Positions 15,282 through 23,995 of a stretch of DNA of 39,631 bases are shown here, in pieces. The stretch is from assembly GCF_023072675.1 (NCBI RefSeq), contig NZ_JALLGL010000019.1:1-39631 (forward strand). The letters run 5' to 3'. The notes beneath the pieces are model-generated. The model was not told where the DNA came from and searched no databases. It saw only the letters and a list, made by a program, of their open reading frames with translations. Within the stretch, counting starts at the first letter, position 1; each line of letters begins with the position of its first letter. The translations under genes and the position numbers were made by a program. The DNA is from Streptomyces sp. XM83C (GTDB lineage: Bacteria > Actinomycetota > Actinomycetes > Streptomycetales > Streptomycetaceae).

Positions 15282-18086
15282 TCAGGTGGTGCTCAGCAGC
15301 AGCTCCAGGGCCTGCGCGGTCTCGGGGTGGCGAGCGAGCAGCTCGGCGCCGACCGCGGCCGGTGTCCCCGGCTCCTCCGTCGTCCACCCGCCGTCGCAGC
15401 CGAGCAGCTCCGCCAGCGCGTCGCAGGTCGCCGGGTGGGCGGCGAGCAGCGGCAGGCCGCGGGGGCCGGTCGTGCCGCGCGCGGCGCGTCGCGCGGGAGC
15501 GGGCTCGGCCTTCCACGGCGGCACCCAGGAGTCCAGCTCGGCCAGCCGGGCCGGGAAGACGCGCCCCGCCTCCCGGATCAGCAGGGGTGCCAGCTCGGCG
15601 CCGCTGCCGCGGAGGCCGCTGATCAGGGTCGGCAGCCACGGCAGCAGCACGGGATCGGGCAGCGCCGCGAAGGCCTGCGAGACGGCCTCCACGACGAAGT
15701 CGGCCAGCCCCGGCACCGGCTCCAGTGCGTGCAGGAAGCCGTTCAGATAGCGCGGGTAGGCGGGGACGACCAGCGGGTTGCCCAGCAGGTGCGCGATGCG
15801 CTCGCGCAGGTCGGCGCGGGACAGGGTGCCGAGGTGGGTTCTGGCCGCCCACAGCAGCGCCGTCTTCGCGGGGTCCTCGGGGTGCGACTGGGCGACGGCC
15901 AGCTCCAGCTGGCTGCGGTCGCATCCGAGGGACAGGGCGAGGCCCTCCATGCTGAACAGGAAGCCCAGCATGGCGGCGACCTGCCGCGCGCTCGCGTCGT
16001 CGTCCGTGAACGCCGTCGGCAGCAGGGTGCAGTAGTGCGCGTAACCGGTCTTGACGAAGGACTCGATCCACGCGGGCAGGGACGGCTCCGAGGTGCGGTA
16101 GTACGCGAGCAGGGCGCGCACCCGGCGCAGCACCTCGGGGGCGCCGTCGACACTGCGTTCGGTCGCGAGGACCTCCAGGGCCCGCCCGCCGAGCTCGTCG
16201 GCGAGGCGACGGCTGCGCAGGTACAGGGTGGCGTCCTCGACGGCTTCGAGGACCTTCGCCGTGGTGGCCTGCGGGCCGTACGCGGTGCGGCGCAGCCGTT
16301 GTTCGAGGACCTGCTCGATGCTGACGCCCTCGTAGCCCAGCTCGATCAGGGCGCGCTGGTGGGTGCCGAGGGCGAGGTCCCAGGACTCCTGGACGGAACG
16401 CTCCCCCAGGCGGCGTTCGCCCATGACCGGGCGGGCGGCACCGTGCGGCATCAGACGGCGCAGCATCCACAGCACGTCGGAGCAGGCTTCCAGCTCCGGC
16501 CGGGACGCCATGTCGAGCAGGGCGCGCTGCACACCGCGCTGCTGAAGCTTGAGGCCGAGCGGTGCGAGCCGGTCGTGGACGTCCCGGGCGAGCGGCGGCA
16601 GGGCGTCGTAGCCGACCTGTCCGACGCGGTCGCCGCCGAGCATGATCTCCACCAGCCGGCGGACGTCCCGCCGGCCCGGCACGGAGTCCTTCTCGATGCA
16701 GGTGATCGCCGCGTCCTGGAAGTCGTACGGCGTCGGCTTGGCCCGGTCGCGCATCCCGGCGAGCAGGATGGACGTCTCGAACACGGCGATGGCGTCGGCG
16801 GTGGAGGCGAGATAGCCGTTGCGGCGGGCGGCGCGGACGATCTCCACCGACCAGCCGAGCAGTTCCTCCTCGTCGAGGCGGTCCAGGACGGGCGGGCGCC
16901 GCAGGAACCCGGTGAGCCGGTCGGGTGCGGGGCCCTGCCCGGCGGGGGCCGGGACGGCGGGGGCCGTAGCGGTTTTCTTCGCGGCCTTGCCACGGCCTGC
17001 CTGGCCGGTGAGCCGGTACGGCTCGACCCGGGTGCGTCTGAGGTTCTTCGCCCACTGGGTCGCGGCGATGGACACCGAGCCGGCGGCGAGCCCGAACTGC
17101 GCCTCGATCGCGGCGTGGCTGGACGGGATGAGTCCGTGCTGCCATTTGGTGCCGGTGGGCGGGGTGATCTCGAAAGTGTCGGTGCCGTGCACGCCGAACT
17201 CCGCCACGCGGCTGGCCGCGTGGAAGGCGCCGCACACGTACAGGGCGTCGGCCGGGTCGGTGCCGGTGTCGGCGAGGTGCCGGCGCATCCGCGTCCACAT
17301 GTACCGCTCGCGGTCCTCGTCGACACGGACCCGGTGCGCCTCGCCGGGGGCGAGGCGCCGGAAGAGGCTGCCGATGAGCAGCATGACCTGGCGGTAGGTG
17401 TCGTGGTCGGCGTCGCCGAGGGGCAGTTCGACGTACTGGTGCCACCACTCCGACCAGTGCCGCACCTTGCCGTGGCGCAGCAGATGCTCCTCCAGTTCGG
17501 CGAAGCGGGGCCGCAGATCGCCGATCTCCACTCCGACGGCGTCGCCGTGCAGTGCCGACTCCTCCTCGGCGGGCGGCGCGTCGGGGTCGTCCGGGCCGGA
17601 GGCGCGGTCCGTGTTCTCCTGCCACTGGAAGACGTGGTCGGAGGAGCGGTCGACGAGGACGAGCTCGACGCCGGGGGTGTCCAGGGCGTACGCGATGGCC
17701 TGGTACTCGGCTGACGCCTCCGTGATGGGTGCGACCACCGACAGGGGTGCCCAGTCGGTGGGGAAGCCGTCGACCTCCGTCGCGAACGCCTGCACGGCGA
17801 CGGGGAGCCGGCAGTTGCGCAGTTCGGTGAGGAGCGGCGCCATGTCCTCGCACAGTTCGAGGTAGACCACCTTGGGCTGCTTCTCGCGCAGCCGGCGGGC
17901 CATGGCGAGCGCCGAGGCGGGCGAGTGGTGGCAGACCGGGAAGATCTCCAGCGGTTCGCGTACGGCACGGTCCACGTCGTCGACGATGCCGAGGAGGATG
18001 CCCTCCAGGGCGTCGGGTCCGTCGGCGAACTCGGCCGCGGCTTCCTGAAGTTGGCCGCGCAGGGCGGCGAAGGATCCCTCGTTCAT
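15282..18086 (-). CDS. DUF5682-like protein of the MoxR/vWA operon
   Basis: Predicted 934 aa. Residues ~47-60 read EIFPVCHHSPASAL, followed by PKVVYLELCEDMAPLL; further on is DPADALYVCGAFHAASR. This pattern (paired His near the start, then a GxFH element) is the reason for the DUF5682 call and recalls EreA/ChaN/TraB-type putative hydrolases. The C-terminal two thirds are helical, Leu/Ala-rich and without a recognised motif. The frame is open far upstream, but the ATG at 18086 sits 5 bases after the AAA+ gene stop, the expected coupled start. No signal peptide or membrane segment is seen, so it is cytoplasmic. Its role is unknown; it is probably the client or effector of the MoxR/vWA pair. Confidence 0.72.
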   Translation of the reverse strand: MNEGSFAALRGQLQEAAAEFADGPDALEGILLGIVDDVDRAVREPLEIFPVCHHSPASALAMARRLREKQPKVVYLELCEDMAPLLTELRNCRLPVAVQAFATEVDGFPTDWAPLSVVAPITEASAEYQAIAYALDTPGVELVLVDRSSDHVFQWQENTDRASGPDDPDAPPAEEESALHGDAVGVEIGDLRPRFAELEEHLLRHGKVRHWSEWWHQYVELPLGDADHDTYRQVMLLIGSLFRRLAPGEAHRVRVDEDRERYMWTRMRRHLADTGTDPADALYVCGAFHAASRVAEFGVHGTDTFEITPPTGTKWQHGLIPSSHAAIEAQFGLAAGSVSIAATQWAKNLRRTRVEPYRLTGQAGRGKAAKKTATAPAVPAPAGQGPAPDRLTGFLRRPPVLDRLDEEELLGWSVEIVRAARRNGYLASTADAIAVFETSILLAGMRDRAKPTPYDFQDAAITCIEKDSVPGRRDVRRLVEIMLGGDRVGQVGYDALPPLARDVHDRLAPLGLKLQQRGVQRALLDMASRPELEACSDVLWMLRRLMPHGAARPVMGERRLGERSVQESWDLALGTHQRALIELGYEGVSIEQVLEQRLRRTAYGPQATTAKVLEAVEDATLYLRSRRLADELGGRALEVLATERSVDGAPEVLRRVRALLAYYRTSEPSLPAWIESFVKTGYAHYCTLLPTAFTDDDASARQVAAMLGFLFSMEGLALSLGCDRSQLELAVAQSHPEDPAKTALLWAARTHLGTLSRADLRERIAHLLGNPLVVPAYPRYLNGFLHALEPVPGLADFVVEAVSQAFAALPDPVLLPWLPTLISGLRGSGAELAPLLIREAGRVFPARLAELDSWVPPWKAEPAPARRAARGTTGPRGLPLLAAHPATCDALAELLGCDGGWTTEEPGTPAAVGAELLARHPETAQALELLLSTT

Positions 18087-18091
18087 GGCGG

Positions 18092-19204
18092 TCACGACAG
18101 GGTGGCGATGGTGTCGCGGCCACCCTCGAGGAACTCCGGCCAGGAGCCGCCCTCTTCCTTGCTGCGGGGTTCGACCACGCCGTGCAGATACTTGTTGAGG
18201 ATGGCCAGGTCCTCCGGTTCGCGCCGGGCGAGGGAGCCGACGAGGGAGGAGGCGAGGGTACGGGCGGTCAGGGTGCGCTCGCCGAAGAAGTTGCTGTGCA
18301 GGATGGCGTCCTCGAGTACGCCGATCTGCTCGGCCGTGGACAGGGCGGACTCCAGTTTCTCGTCGTCGCTGCCGGCCGCGGCGGCGGAGGCGCGCAGGTC
18401 GGCGAAGCTCTGCAGCAGGACGTCCAGCAGGGTGGGCGGCACGTCCAGTTCGATCTGGTGGCGGCGCAGCAGTTCCTCGGTGCGGAAGCGGACGATCTCC
18501 GCCTCGCTCTTCTTGTTGGTGACGACGGGGATGCGGACGAAGTTGAAGCGTCGCTTGAGCGCGGACGACAGGTCGTTGACGCCGCGGTCGCGGCTGTTGG
18601 CGGTGGCGATGACGGAGAAGCCCGGCTTGGCGAAGACGATGTTGTCGCTGTCCAGTTCGGGCACGGAGATGTACTTCTCGGACAGGATGGAGATCAGCGC
18701 GTCCTGCACATCGCTGGTGGAACGGGTGAGTTCCTCGAAGCGGCCGATGAGGCCGGACTCCATCGCGGTCATGATCGGTGAGGGGATCATCGACTCCCGT
18801 GACTGGCCCTTGGCGATGACCATGGACACGTTCCACGAGTACTTGATGTGGTCCTCCGTGGTGCCTGCGGTGCCCTGCACGACGAGGGTGGAATTGCGGC
18901 AGACGGCCGCGGCGAGCAGTTCGGCCAGCCAGCTCTTGCCGGTGCCGGGGTCGCCGATCAGCAGCAGGCCGCGGTCGGAGGCGAGGGTGACGATGGCGCG
19001 CTCGACGATGCTGCGGTCGCCGAACCACTTCTGGGAGATCTCCCGGTCGAGGCCGTCGGCGCGCTCGGAGCCCAGGATGAACAGGCGGATCATCTTCGGC
19101 GACAGCCGCCAGGAGAACGGCTTGGGGTTGTCGTCGACGGACTCCAGCCAGTCCAGCTCCTCGGCGTACTTGATCTCGGCCGGGGCGCGCAGCAGGTCGG
19201 ACAT
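18092..19204 (-). CDS. MoxR-type AAA+ ATPase
   Basis: Predicted 370 aa. Walker A is GDPGTGKSW (G84 to S91), a Walker B-like strand reads GLIGRFEELTR, sensor 1 is FSVIATANSRDRG, and an arginine-containing LKRRFNFVRIPVV follows. Insertion of a long helix between Walker A and B and the ATANSRD sensor are typical of the MoxR/RavA branch, whose members act as ATP-driven chaperones, usually together with vWA proteins. An AAAGG sequence lies ~8 bases before the ATG at 19204. The vWA gene ends 132 bases upstream and the DUF5682 gene begins 5 bases downstream, so this is the motor of the operon. Cytoplasmic. Confidence 0.88.
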   Translation of the reverse strand: MSDLLRAPAEIKYAEELDWLESVDDNPKPFSWRLSPKMIRLFILGSERADGLDREISQKWFGDRSIVERAIVTLASDRGLLLIGDPGTGKSWLAELLAAAVCRNSTLVVQGTAGTTEDHIKYSWNVSMVIAKGQSRESMIPSPIMTAMESGLIGRFEELTRSTSDVQDALISILSEKYISVPELDSDNIVFAKPGFSVIATANSRDRGVNDLSSALKRRFNFVRIPVVTNKKSEAEIVRFRTEELLRRHQIELDVPPTLLDVLLQSFADLRASAAAAGSDDEKLESALSTAEQIGVLEDAILHSNFFGERTLTARTLASSLVGSLARREPEDLAILNKYLHGVVEPRSKEEGGSWPEFLEGGRDTIATLS

Positions 19205-19336
19205 GGGTAGGCCTTTCGGTACGGGAACGTTCGGGGACGCACAAGGACGTGCGGTGGTACGGGAAAGCTGAGAGATCCGGCGGATGTGTCGGATCTGCGG
19301 GAGCGGGAGGCTCGGCCGCGGCGGGCTTCGCGTCGC

Positions 19337-20764
19337 TCAGGTGAGGAACGTCTTCAGTTCGTGGACGAGCTTGCGGATGTGCCCGGAGATCACCGGGGTG
19401 CCGAGGTCCTTGAACCGTTCGCGGAACCAGGGGTTGACGCTGCCGCGGCCGGAGCTGGTGACCGAGCCGACGGGGATGAACTTGGCGCCGGATCTGTGGA
19501 TGGCGGCCATCGACTCGAACAACTGCTCGGAGCGCCACTCGTAGAAGTCGGAGATCCAGACCACGACCGTGTTGCGCGGTTCGGCGATCTTCGGCTGTGC
19601 GAGGGCCATGGCGACGGTGCCGTCGGTGCCGCCGCCGAGGTTGGTGCGCAGCAGTGTCTCGAACGGGTCGTTCACCCACGGTGTCAGGTCGAGGGCCTGG
19701 GTGTCGTACGCGATGAGGTGGACGTCCACCTTGGGCAGCCCGGCGAAGATGGAGGCGAGGATGGTGCAGTTGACCATCGAGTCGACCATGGAGCCGGACT
19801 GGTCGACGACCACGATGAGCCGCTGGGGTGTGGTCTTGCGGGCGGTGTGCCGGTAGTAGAGGCGGTCGACGTAGAGCCGTTCCTGTTCGGGGTCCCAGTT
19901 GGTGAGGTTCTTCCAGATGGTGCGGTCGAGGTCGAGGTTGCGGAAGACCCGCTTGGGTGGCACGGACCGGTCGAGGGCGCCGACGGAGGCCTTCTCGACC
20001 TGGGTGCGCAGCAGTTCGGCGACCTCGTCGACGAAGCGGCGGATCAGTGCCTTGGCGTTGGCGAGGGCGACGCCGGAGAGGTTGTTCTTGTCGCGCAGCA
20101 GTTGCTCGATGAGGGACATGCTCGGGGTGAGCCGTGCCGCGAGCTGCGGGTCGGCGAGGACCTCGCGCAGGTGCATGCGTTTGACCAGGTCGGCTTCGAG
20201 GGCGCCCAGTTCGGGGCCGATGGCCGGCAGGAGGTTGCCGAGGTCGGGGGTGGGCCGGCCGCCGCCGGTGCCGGTGGGGCTCACTCCCCGGCCGGGTGCG
20301 GCGCCCGCTCCGCCGTGGCCGGCGCGTCCGCCGCGCAGGTCGCCGGGTGCGCAGCCGAGGGCGCGCTCCAGCCAGCCGGCGTCGGACTGCCAGCGGGCGA
20401 GTTGTCCGGCGGTGACGGTGCCGCTGCCGGTTGCGAAGACGTTCAGCAGGAGTTTGGAGGTGAGGGCGGCGCGGCGCACCTCGGCTGCCCGGTCCCGGCC
20501 GTCCTCGTCGGGGCGGGGCACCATCAGGCCGTCGAACTCCGCGGCGAGTTCGGGGTGGCGTTGCACGACGGCGTCGATCGAGGTCTGCGGGTCGAGCAGG
20601 GCGGGCGGCAGACCGATGTCCTCGACGACGGCGAGGGAGGCGGACTCCAGGCCGGGCTGCTCTTCGGGGTCGAAGAGGCGGGCGAGCAGCCGCCAGTACA
20701 GGACCTGCCGGCGGTTCTCGTCCGCGTGAGCCACGGGGGTCGCGCCGGTGGTGTGGTCGGTCAT
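19337..20764 (-). CDS. von Willebrand factor A domain protein with intact MIDAS
   Basis: Predicted 475 aa. The N-terminal ~300 residues are helical and include a Gly-rich insert (~144-170). The vWA domain occupies ~313-475 with a complete metal-ion-dependent adhesion site: DQSGS (D321, S323, S325), T380 in GGGTDG and D406 in WISDFYEW. In MoxR partner proteins this site binds Mg2+ and a partner carboxylate, so the protein probably links the ATPase to its substrate. The ATG at 20764 overlaps the upstream stop by 4 bases (ATGA), a sign of translational coupling. Confidence 0.87.
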   Translation of the reverse strand: MTDHTTGATPVAHADENRRQVLYWRLLARLFDPEEQPGLESASLAVVEDIGLPPALLDPQTSIDAVVQRHPELAAEFDGLMVPRPDEDGRDRAAEVRRAALTSKLLLNVFATGSGTVTAGQLARWQSDAGWLERALGCAPGDLRGGRAGHGGAGAAPGRGVSPTGTGGGRPTPDLGNLLPAIGPELGALEADLVKRMHLREVLADPQLAARLTPSMSLIEQLLRDKNNLSGVALANAKALIRRFVDEVAELLRTQVEKASVGALDRSVPPKRVFRNLDLDRTIWKNLTNWDPEQERLYVDRLYYRHTARKTTPQRLIVVVDQSGSMVDSMVNCTILASIFAGLPKVDVHLIAYDTQALDLTPWVNDPFETLLRTNLGGGTDGTVAMALAQPKIAEPRNTVVVWISDFYEWRSEQLFESMAAIHRSGAKFIPVGSVTSSGRGSVNPWFRERFKDLGTPVISGHIRKLVHELKTFLT

Positions 20765-22155
20765 TTGCGCAGCAGCCTTCCCGCGCGTTCGCGCAGCACG
20801 GCCACGGCGTCGGTGGCGGCCTTCTCGGCCTTCGCCCCGGCCTTGTCGGTGGTGCCGCCGGCCCAGGCGCCGGCGTGCAGGGCGACGGTCTTCTTGCGGA
20901 CGGTGCTCTCCACGGCGAGCGGCTGGAGCCGGAAGGTGCCGTCGTCCCAGCGCAGCAGGCCGACGCAGGCGGTGGACCTGGTCACGGCGTCCGGGGTGAG
21001 GGGGCCTGCGACGGGCAGCCGGTCGGTGTCGACGGGCAGCCGCTGACCGGAGAGGGTGAACGTGATCTCGTCGGTGTCGGGGTCCTGTTCGGCGGCGTAC
21101 CCCTCCAGGAACACGGGCCGGGCGAGTGCCGCGGGGTGGCGGTCCAGGGGTGCCGGGGCCGGGTCCTGGGCGGTGGGCAGGACGACGCGGGCGGTGGCGA
21201 ACGGGTCGACGGGCTCGCCGGGCCGGGCGTGTTCGTCCTGCCAGACGAGGTCGCCGTCGGTGGTGGCGGGCATGTCGGTGAGGTCCATGGACAGGCCTTC
21301 GGCCGCGGCGGCCAGCAGGCTCATGTGGGGGCGCAGCAGCTGCCAGACACCGGCGCCGAGGACCGTGTCGGGTTTCGGCACGGACACGGAGGCGCGGACG
21401 AGCCTGGGCGGGGAGCCGTCGGCGGGTTCGAACACGGCGTGTATCTGGGCCTGGGCGGCGGTGGCGTGTTCGTGCAGGTCGGTGCCGAGGGGCAGCAGGC
21501 GGCCGGTGAGGGTCACGGCGCCCGGCCCGGGTACGGCGCCGGGCAGGGCGAGGATCATGCCGCGGGTCCACAGGTCCGCCCAGCGGCGCAGGGGTGTCCG
21601 GTCGAGGGCGGTGCCCGGGCAGGAGGCGGCGAGTTCGGCGGCGAAGCCGTCGAGGAGGGCGGCGAGGCGGCGCAGCCCGGTGTCCGGGAGCATGGCGGAG
21701 ACGATCTGGGCGGAGCCGGAGACCACGTCGTGGTCGAGGCCCTGCCAGCCGGTGCGGGCCAGGTCGCACAGCCAGGAGCGGGCGGCGGCCAGCAGGTTCG
21801 GTGCCTGTTCGGCGGGGCCGGCCGGTGCGGGCGCCTCGGCGGGGGTGCGGCCGGTGATCTCGTCGGCGCGGGCGGCGATCGCGTCGTGCGCGGCGCCGAG
21901 CAGGGCGGCGCGGGCGGCGGCCAGGGCGGCGAAGTGGTCCTCGCCGGCGGAGCCCGCGGCGGCCTTGTCGGCGGCCTCGGCGACCCTCGCGGCGAGCGGG
22001 CTCGCGGCGACCGCGTCGGCGAGGGCGAACAGCCCTTCGGCCTGGTCGGGTCGGGGTCGCAGGAGGCCCGCGACGAGGGTCCGGTCGAAGGCGTCGACGG
22101 CGGCGAGGGCCTCGTCCAGGCCGTCGACGGGTGCGGTGAGCAGGTCGGTGCGCAT
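20761..22155 (-). CDS. Unknown protein of the MoxR/vWA operon
   Basis: Predicted 464 aa, no recognised family. The first ~250 residues are Ala-rich and helical (DEALAAVDAFDRTLVAGLL; FAALAAARAALLGAAHDAIA), perhaps a repeat or coiled-coil scaffold. The middle part has beta-like segments (VFLEGYAAEQDPDTDEITF). The tail is basic and Lys/Ala-rich (DKAGAKAEKAATDAVAVLRE). There is no signal peptide or membrane segment. The ATG at 22155 shares one base with the stop of the SWIM-like gene (TGATG), and its own stop overlaps the vWA start, so all three are translated as a coupled set. The function can only be inferred from this linkage. Confidence 0.7.
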   Translation of the reverse strand: MRTDLLTAPVDGLDEALAAVDAFDRTLVAGLLRPRPDQAEGLFALADAVAASPLAARVAEAADKAAAGSAGEDHFAALAAARAALLGAAHDAIAARADEITGRTPAEAPAPAGPAEQAPNLLAAARSWLCDLARTGWQGLDHDVVSGSAQIVSAMLPDTGLRRLAALLDGFAAELAASCPGTALDRTPLRRWADLWTRGMILALPGAVPGPGAVTLTGRLLPLGTDLHEHATAAQAQIHAVFEPADGSPPRLVRASVSVPKPDTVLGAGVWQLLRPHMSLLAAAAEGLSMDLTDMPATTDGDLVWQDEHARPGEPVDPFATARVVLPTAQDPAPAPLDRHPAALARPVFLEGYAAEQDPDTDEITFTLSGQRLPVDTDRLPVAGPLTPDAVTRSTACVGLLRWDDGTFRLQPLAVESTVRKKTVALHAGAWAGGTTDKAGAKAEKAATDAVAVLRERAGRLLRK

Positions 22156-22667
22156 CAGGCCACCGCCCTCGTGGACGGGAACCAGTGCATCTCCGGCAGC
22201 GGGGCCGTGGTCGCCGCCAGCTCCAGATAGGCGAGGTGGCGCAGGAAGCGGCTGAAGACGGACGCGGCGGGCTTGCTCTCCGCCGGGGCGGGCCGGGTCG
22301 CGCTCATGGCCGCGTTCAGCGACTGGGCGGTCGGCTCGCCGTCGGCGGCGTCGGCCGCGTCGACGCGGAGGTAGCGGGCGACGCGGTCGGCGCCGTACTG
22401 GAGGACGGACTCGGTGATCAGCGCGCCGATGTGCTTGCAGAAGCCGCCTCGGGCGCCGCCGCAGGGGCGGTTGTTGTTGGTGCTGCACGCGTAGGCGTAC
22501 GTCCCGGCCTCGACCGACGAGACGTACACCCGCTCGATGTCGGAGCCGCTGGAGACGACGCCCTGGAGGCGTCCGTCGGCCAGTTCCACGAACGGCACCT
22601 TGGCGAGCTTGCGCGGCCGGGCGGGCGGGACGACCCGCGCCGTGCTCGACCTCTCGAAGTCGGACAA
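22155..22667 (-). CDS. SWIM-like zinc-binding protein, first gene of the MoxR/vWA operon
   Basis: Predicted 170 aa from a TTG at 22667. This start is chosen because AGGAGA (22680-22675) lies 7 bases upstream; the frame is open to 22751 but the added residues look non-coding. The core is C61-x7-C69-x7-C77-x-H79 (ending GGFCKHIGALI). The C-x-H end and the following hydrophobic helix are those of SWIM zinc fingers, but the first Cys pair is spaced by seven residues rather than one, so the match is partial. SWIM domains bind DNA or proteins. It leads the operon after an upstream bidirectional hairpin at 22747-22780. Confidence 0.7.
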   Translation of the reverse strand: MSDFERSSTARVVPPARPRKLAKVPFVELADGRLQGVVSSGSDIERVYVSSVEAGTYAYACSTNNNRPCGGARGGFCKHIGALITESVLQYGADRVARYLRVDAADAADGEPTAQSLNAAMSATRPAPAESKPAASVFSRFLRHLAYLELAATTAPLPEMHWFPSTRAVA

Positions 22668-22746
22668 CGCACCATCTCCTTTGCAGCACGAGGGAAGCCC
22701 TTCGCCGGGACCCGGCGGGACATGGATCAACGTACCGGCGACCACT

Positions 22747-22780
22747 GACAACGCCCCGTCCTCGCAGGTGGGGCGCTGTC
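22747..22780. terminator. Hairpin between OsmC gene and the five-gene operon
   Basis: An 11-bp inverted repeat (GACAACGCCCC/GGGGCGCTGTC, one mismatch) with a 12-base loop lies 36 bases beyond the OsmC stop. It separates OsmC transcription from the operon that starts at 22667. Confidence 0.6.
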
Positions 22781-22815
22781 GGCGGTGGGGGTGCGCGGAG
22801 CCTTCCGACGAGGTG

Positions 22816-23256
22816 TCAGGCCTCTTCCACGCGGGCGGTGACGGGGGTGCCCAGCTCCACGGTGCGGCTCACCGTGCACAGGCGGTCGTGGGAGGAGCGG
22901 ACGGCCCTCGGCAGGATGGCGCGGGCGCGCTCGTTCGCCGGGGTGTCCTCGTCGGGAAAGGCGACGGAGAACGTGACCGTCAGGTCGGTCATGTGGTTGC
23001 CGTGCTCGTCGGCGACCTTGTTGCCGGTGACGGCGACGGTGAAGCGGGTGGGCTCCGCGTGCCGGCCGGTCGCGGCGTCCACGTCGATCGCGGTGCAGCC
23101 GCCGAGCGCGGCGAGCAGCAGCTCGACCGGGGTGAACTCGGTGCCGGTGTCAGAGGAGCCGCCGAAGGCGATGGTGCCGCCCCGGACGTTGGTGGCGACG
23201 AAACGGCCGGGGCCGGTCCGTTCGACGGTGACGGAACGCAAAGGGTTGTCGGTCAT
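22816..23256 (-). CDS. OsmC/Ohr-family peroxide-related protein
   Basis: Predicted 146 aa, normal family length. The two reactive cysteines are in place: C54 in LLAALGGCTAIDVD and C127 in SSHDRLCTVSR. GTEFTPVELLLAALGG is the family signature. OsmC/Ohr proteins are thiol-dependent peroxidases acting on organic hydroperoxides in the cytoplasm. The ATG at 23256 is the natural domain start; GGAG lies rather far upstream. The gene is monocistronic, followed by a hairpin. The general OsmC branch is likelier than Ohr, but this is not certain. Confidence 0.85.
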   Translation of the reverse strand: MTDNPLRSVTVERTGPGRFVATNVRGGTIAFGGSSDTGTEFTPVELLLAALGGCTAIDVDAATGRHAEPTRFTVAVTGNKVADEHGNHMTDLTVTFSVAFPDEDTPANERARAILPRAVRSSHDRLCTVSRTVELGTPVTARVEEA

Positions 23257-23546
23257 GGCGCCGACAGTAGCTCCGCGCGCACCCGCGGCCGGGGATGCGG
23301 CGTCCGACGGCGGAACGTGGAGGGCCCCATGGGGTGCGGAACCCGCCTGCTTGCGGCCGACGCGCGGGCGGGCCGGGCAGCGGGGGCGGACGCACCGGGC
23401 GGCCGTCGCCGTGCCCGCGTGCCCGATGACCGGACGGCGAAGTGCGTGGCCGACAAGCGTGTCGGGTGGCCGAAAGGCGGCGGATCGCGCCGCGAGTGCC
23501 GGGCTCAACCTCTGGTGCTGCTCAAATGCCCTGGCGCGCAGCCCCG

Positions 23547-23903
23547 ATGACGACGAGCATGATCGACATGACTGGCATCACGGGACTCCTGAACAAGACC
23601 GACGCCTTCGTGGTCATCCGTGACTCCGACCTCGTCGTGGCCGCCCTGCGGCAGGCTCTCACCGACGCTCCGGACGCGCAGCGGGAGGGCCTGGAGCGTG
23701 CCCTCGCCGTGGTGGAGGAGACCGCCGCCGCGTCCGCGGGCGAGGTCCGCGCCCGCTGGGTACGGTCCCGGCTCGCCGAGGTCGGCTTCACCGGGGACAT
23801 CGCCTCCGTCTCCGCGGTGAAGGCGCTGCGCAAGGCGGAACCGCGGCTGAGTCTGCTGGCAGCGGTGCAGCTGCAGAAGGAGGCCGTGGCCCGTCTCGAG
23901 TGA
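23547..23903 (+). CDS. Small hypothetical protein
   Basis: Predicted 118 aa. The sequence is mostly helical with alternating charge (LRQALTDAPDAQREGLERAL; VRARWVRSRLAEVGF; VKALRKAEPRLSLLAAVQL) and contains no Cys, signal peptide or membrane segment. I recognise no family. Three in-frame ATG codons (23547, 23559, 23568) lie close together without a good ribosome binding site, so the start is uncertain. It lies 92 bases upstream of the MpaB-like gene in the same direction. Confidence 0.55.
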   Translation: MTTSMIDMTGITGLLNKTDAFVVIRDSDLVVAALRQALTDAPDAQREGLERALAVVEETAAASAGEVRARWVRSRLAEVGFTGDIASVSAVKALRKAEPRLSLLAAVQLQKEAVARLE

Positions 23904-23995
23904 CCGGGTCCGGCGCGAGGCCCCCCGGGGCGCGGGGCGGGCGGGGCAGTATGGACAGGGGCGGTCGGGTCGCCGCCCGGTTCAGGAGGTGCCTC

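Noticed and set aside
14544..17714. 1056-codon open frame on the + strand opposite the DUF5682 gene
   Set aside because: The composition is low-complexity and shadows a gene with clear motifs on the other strand.
18087..19679. Upstream extension of the DUF5682 frame to 19679
   Set aside because: It overlaps the whole AAA+ gene in another frame. The ATG at 18086, 5 bases after the AAA+ stop, is the natural coupled start.
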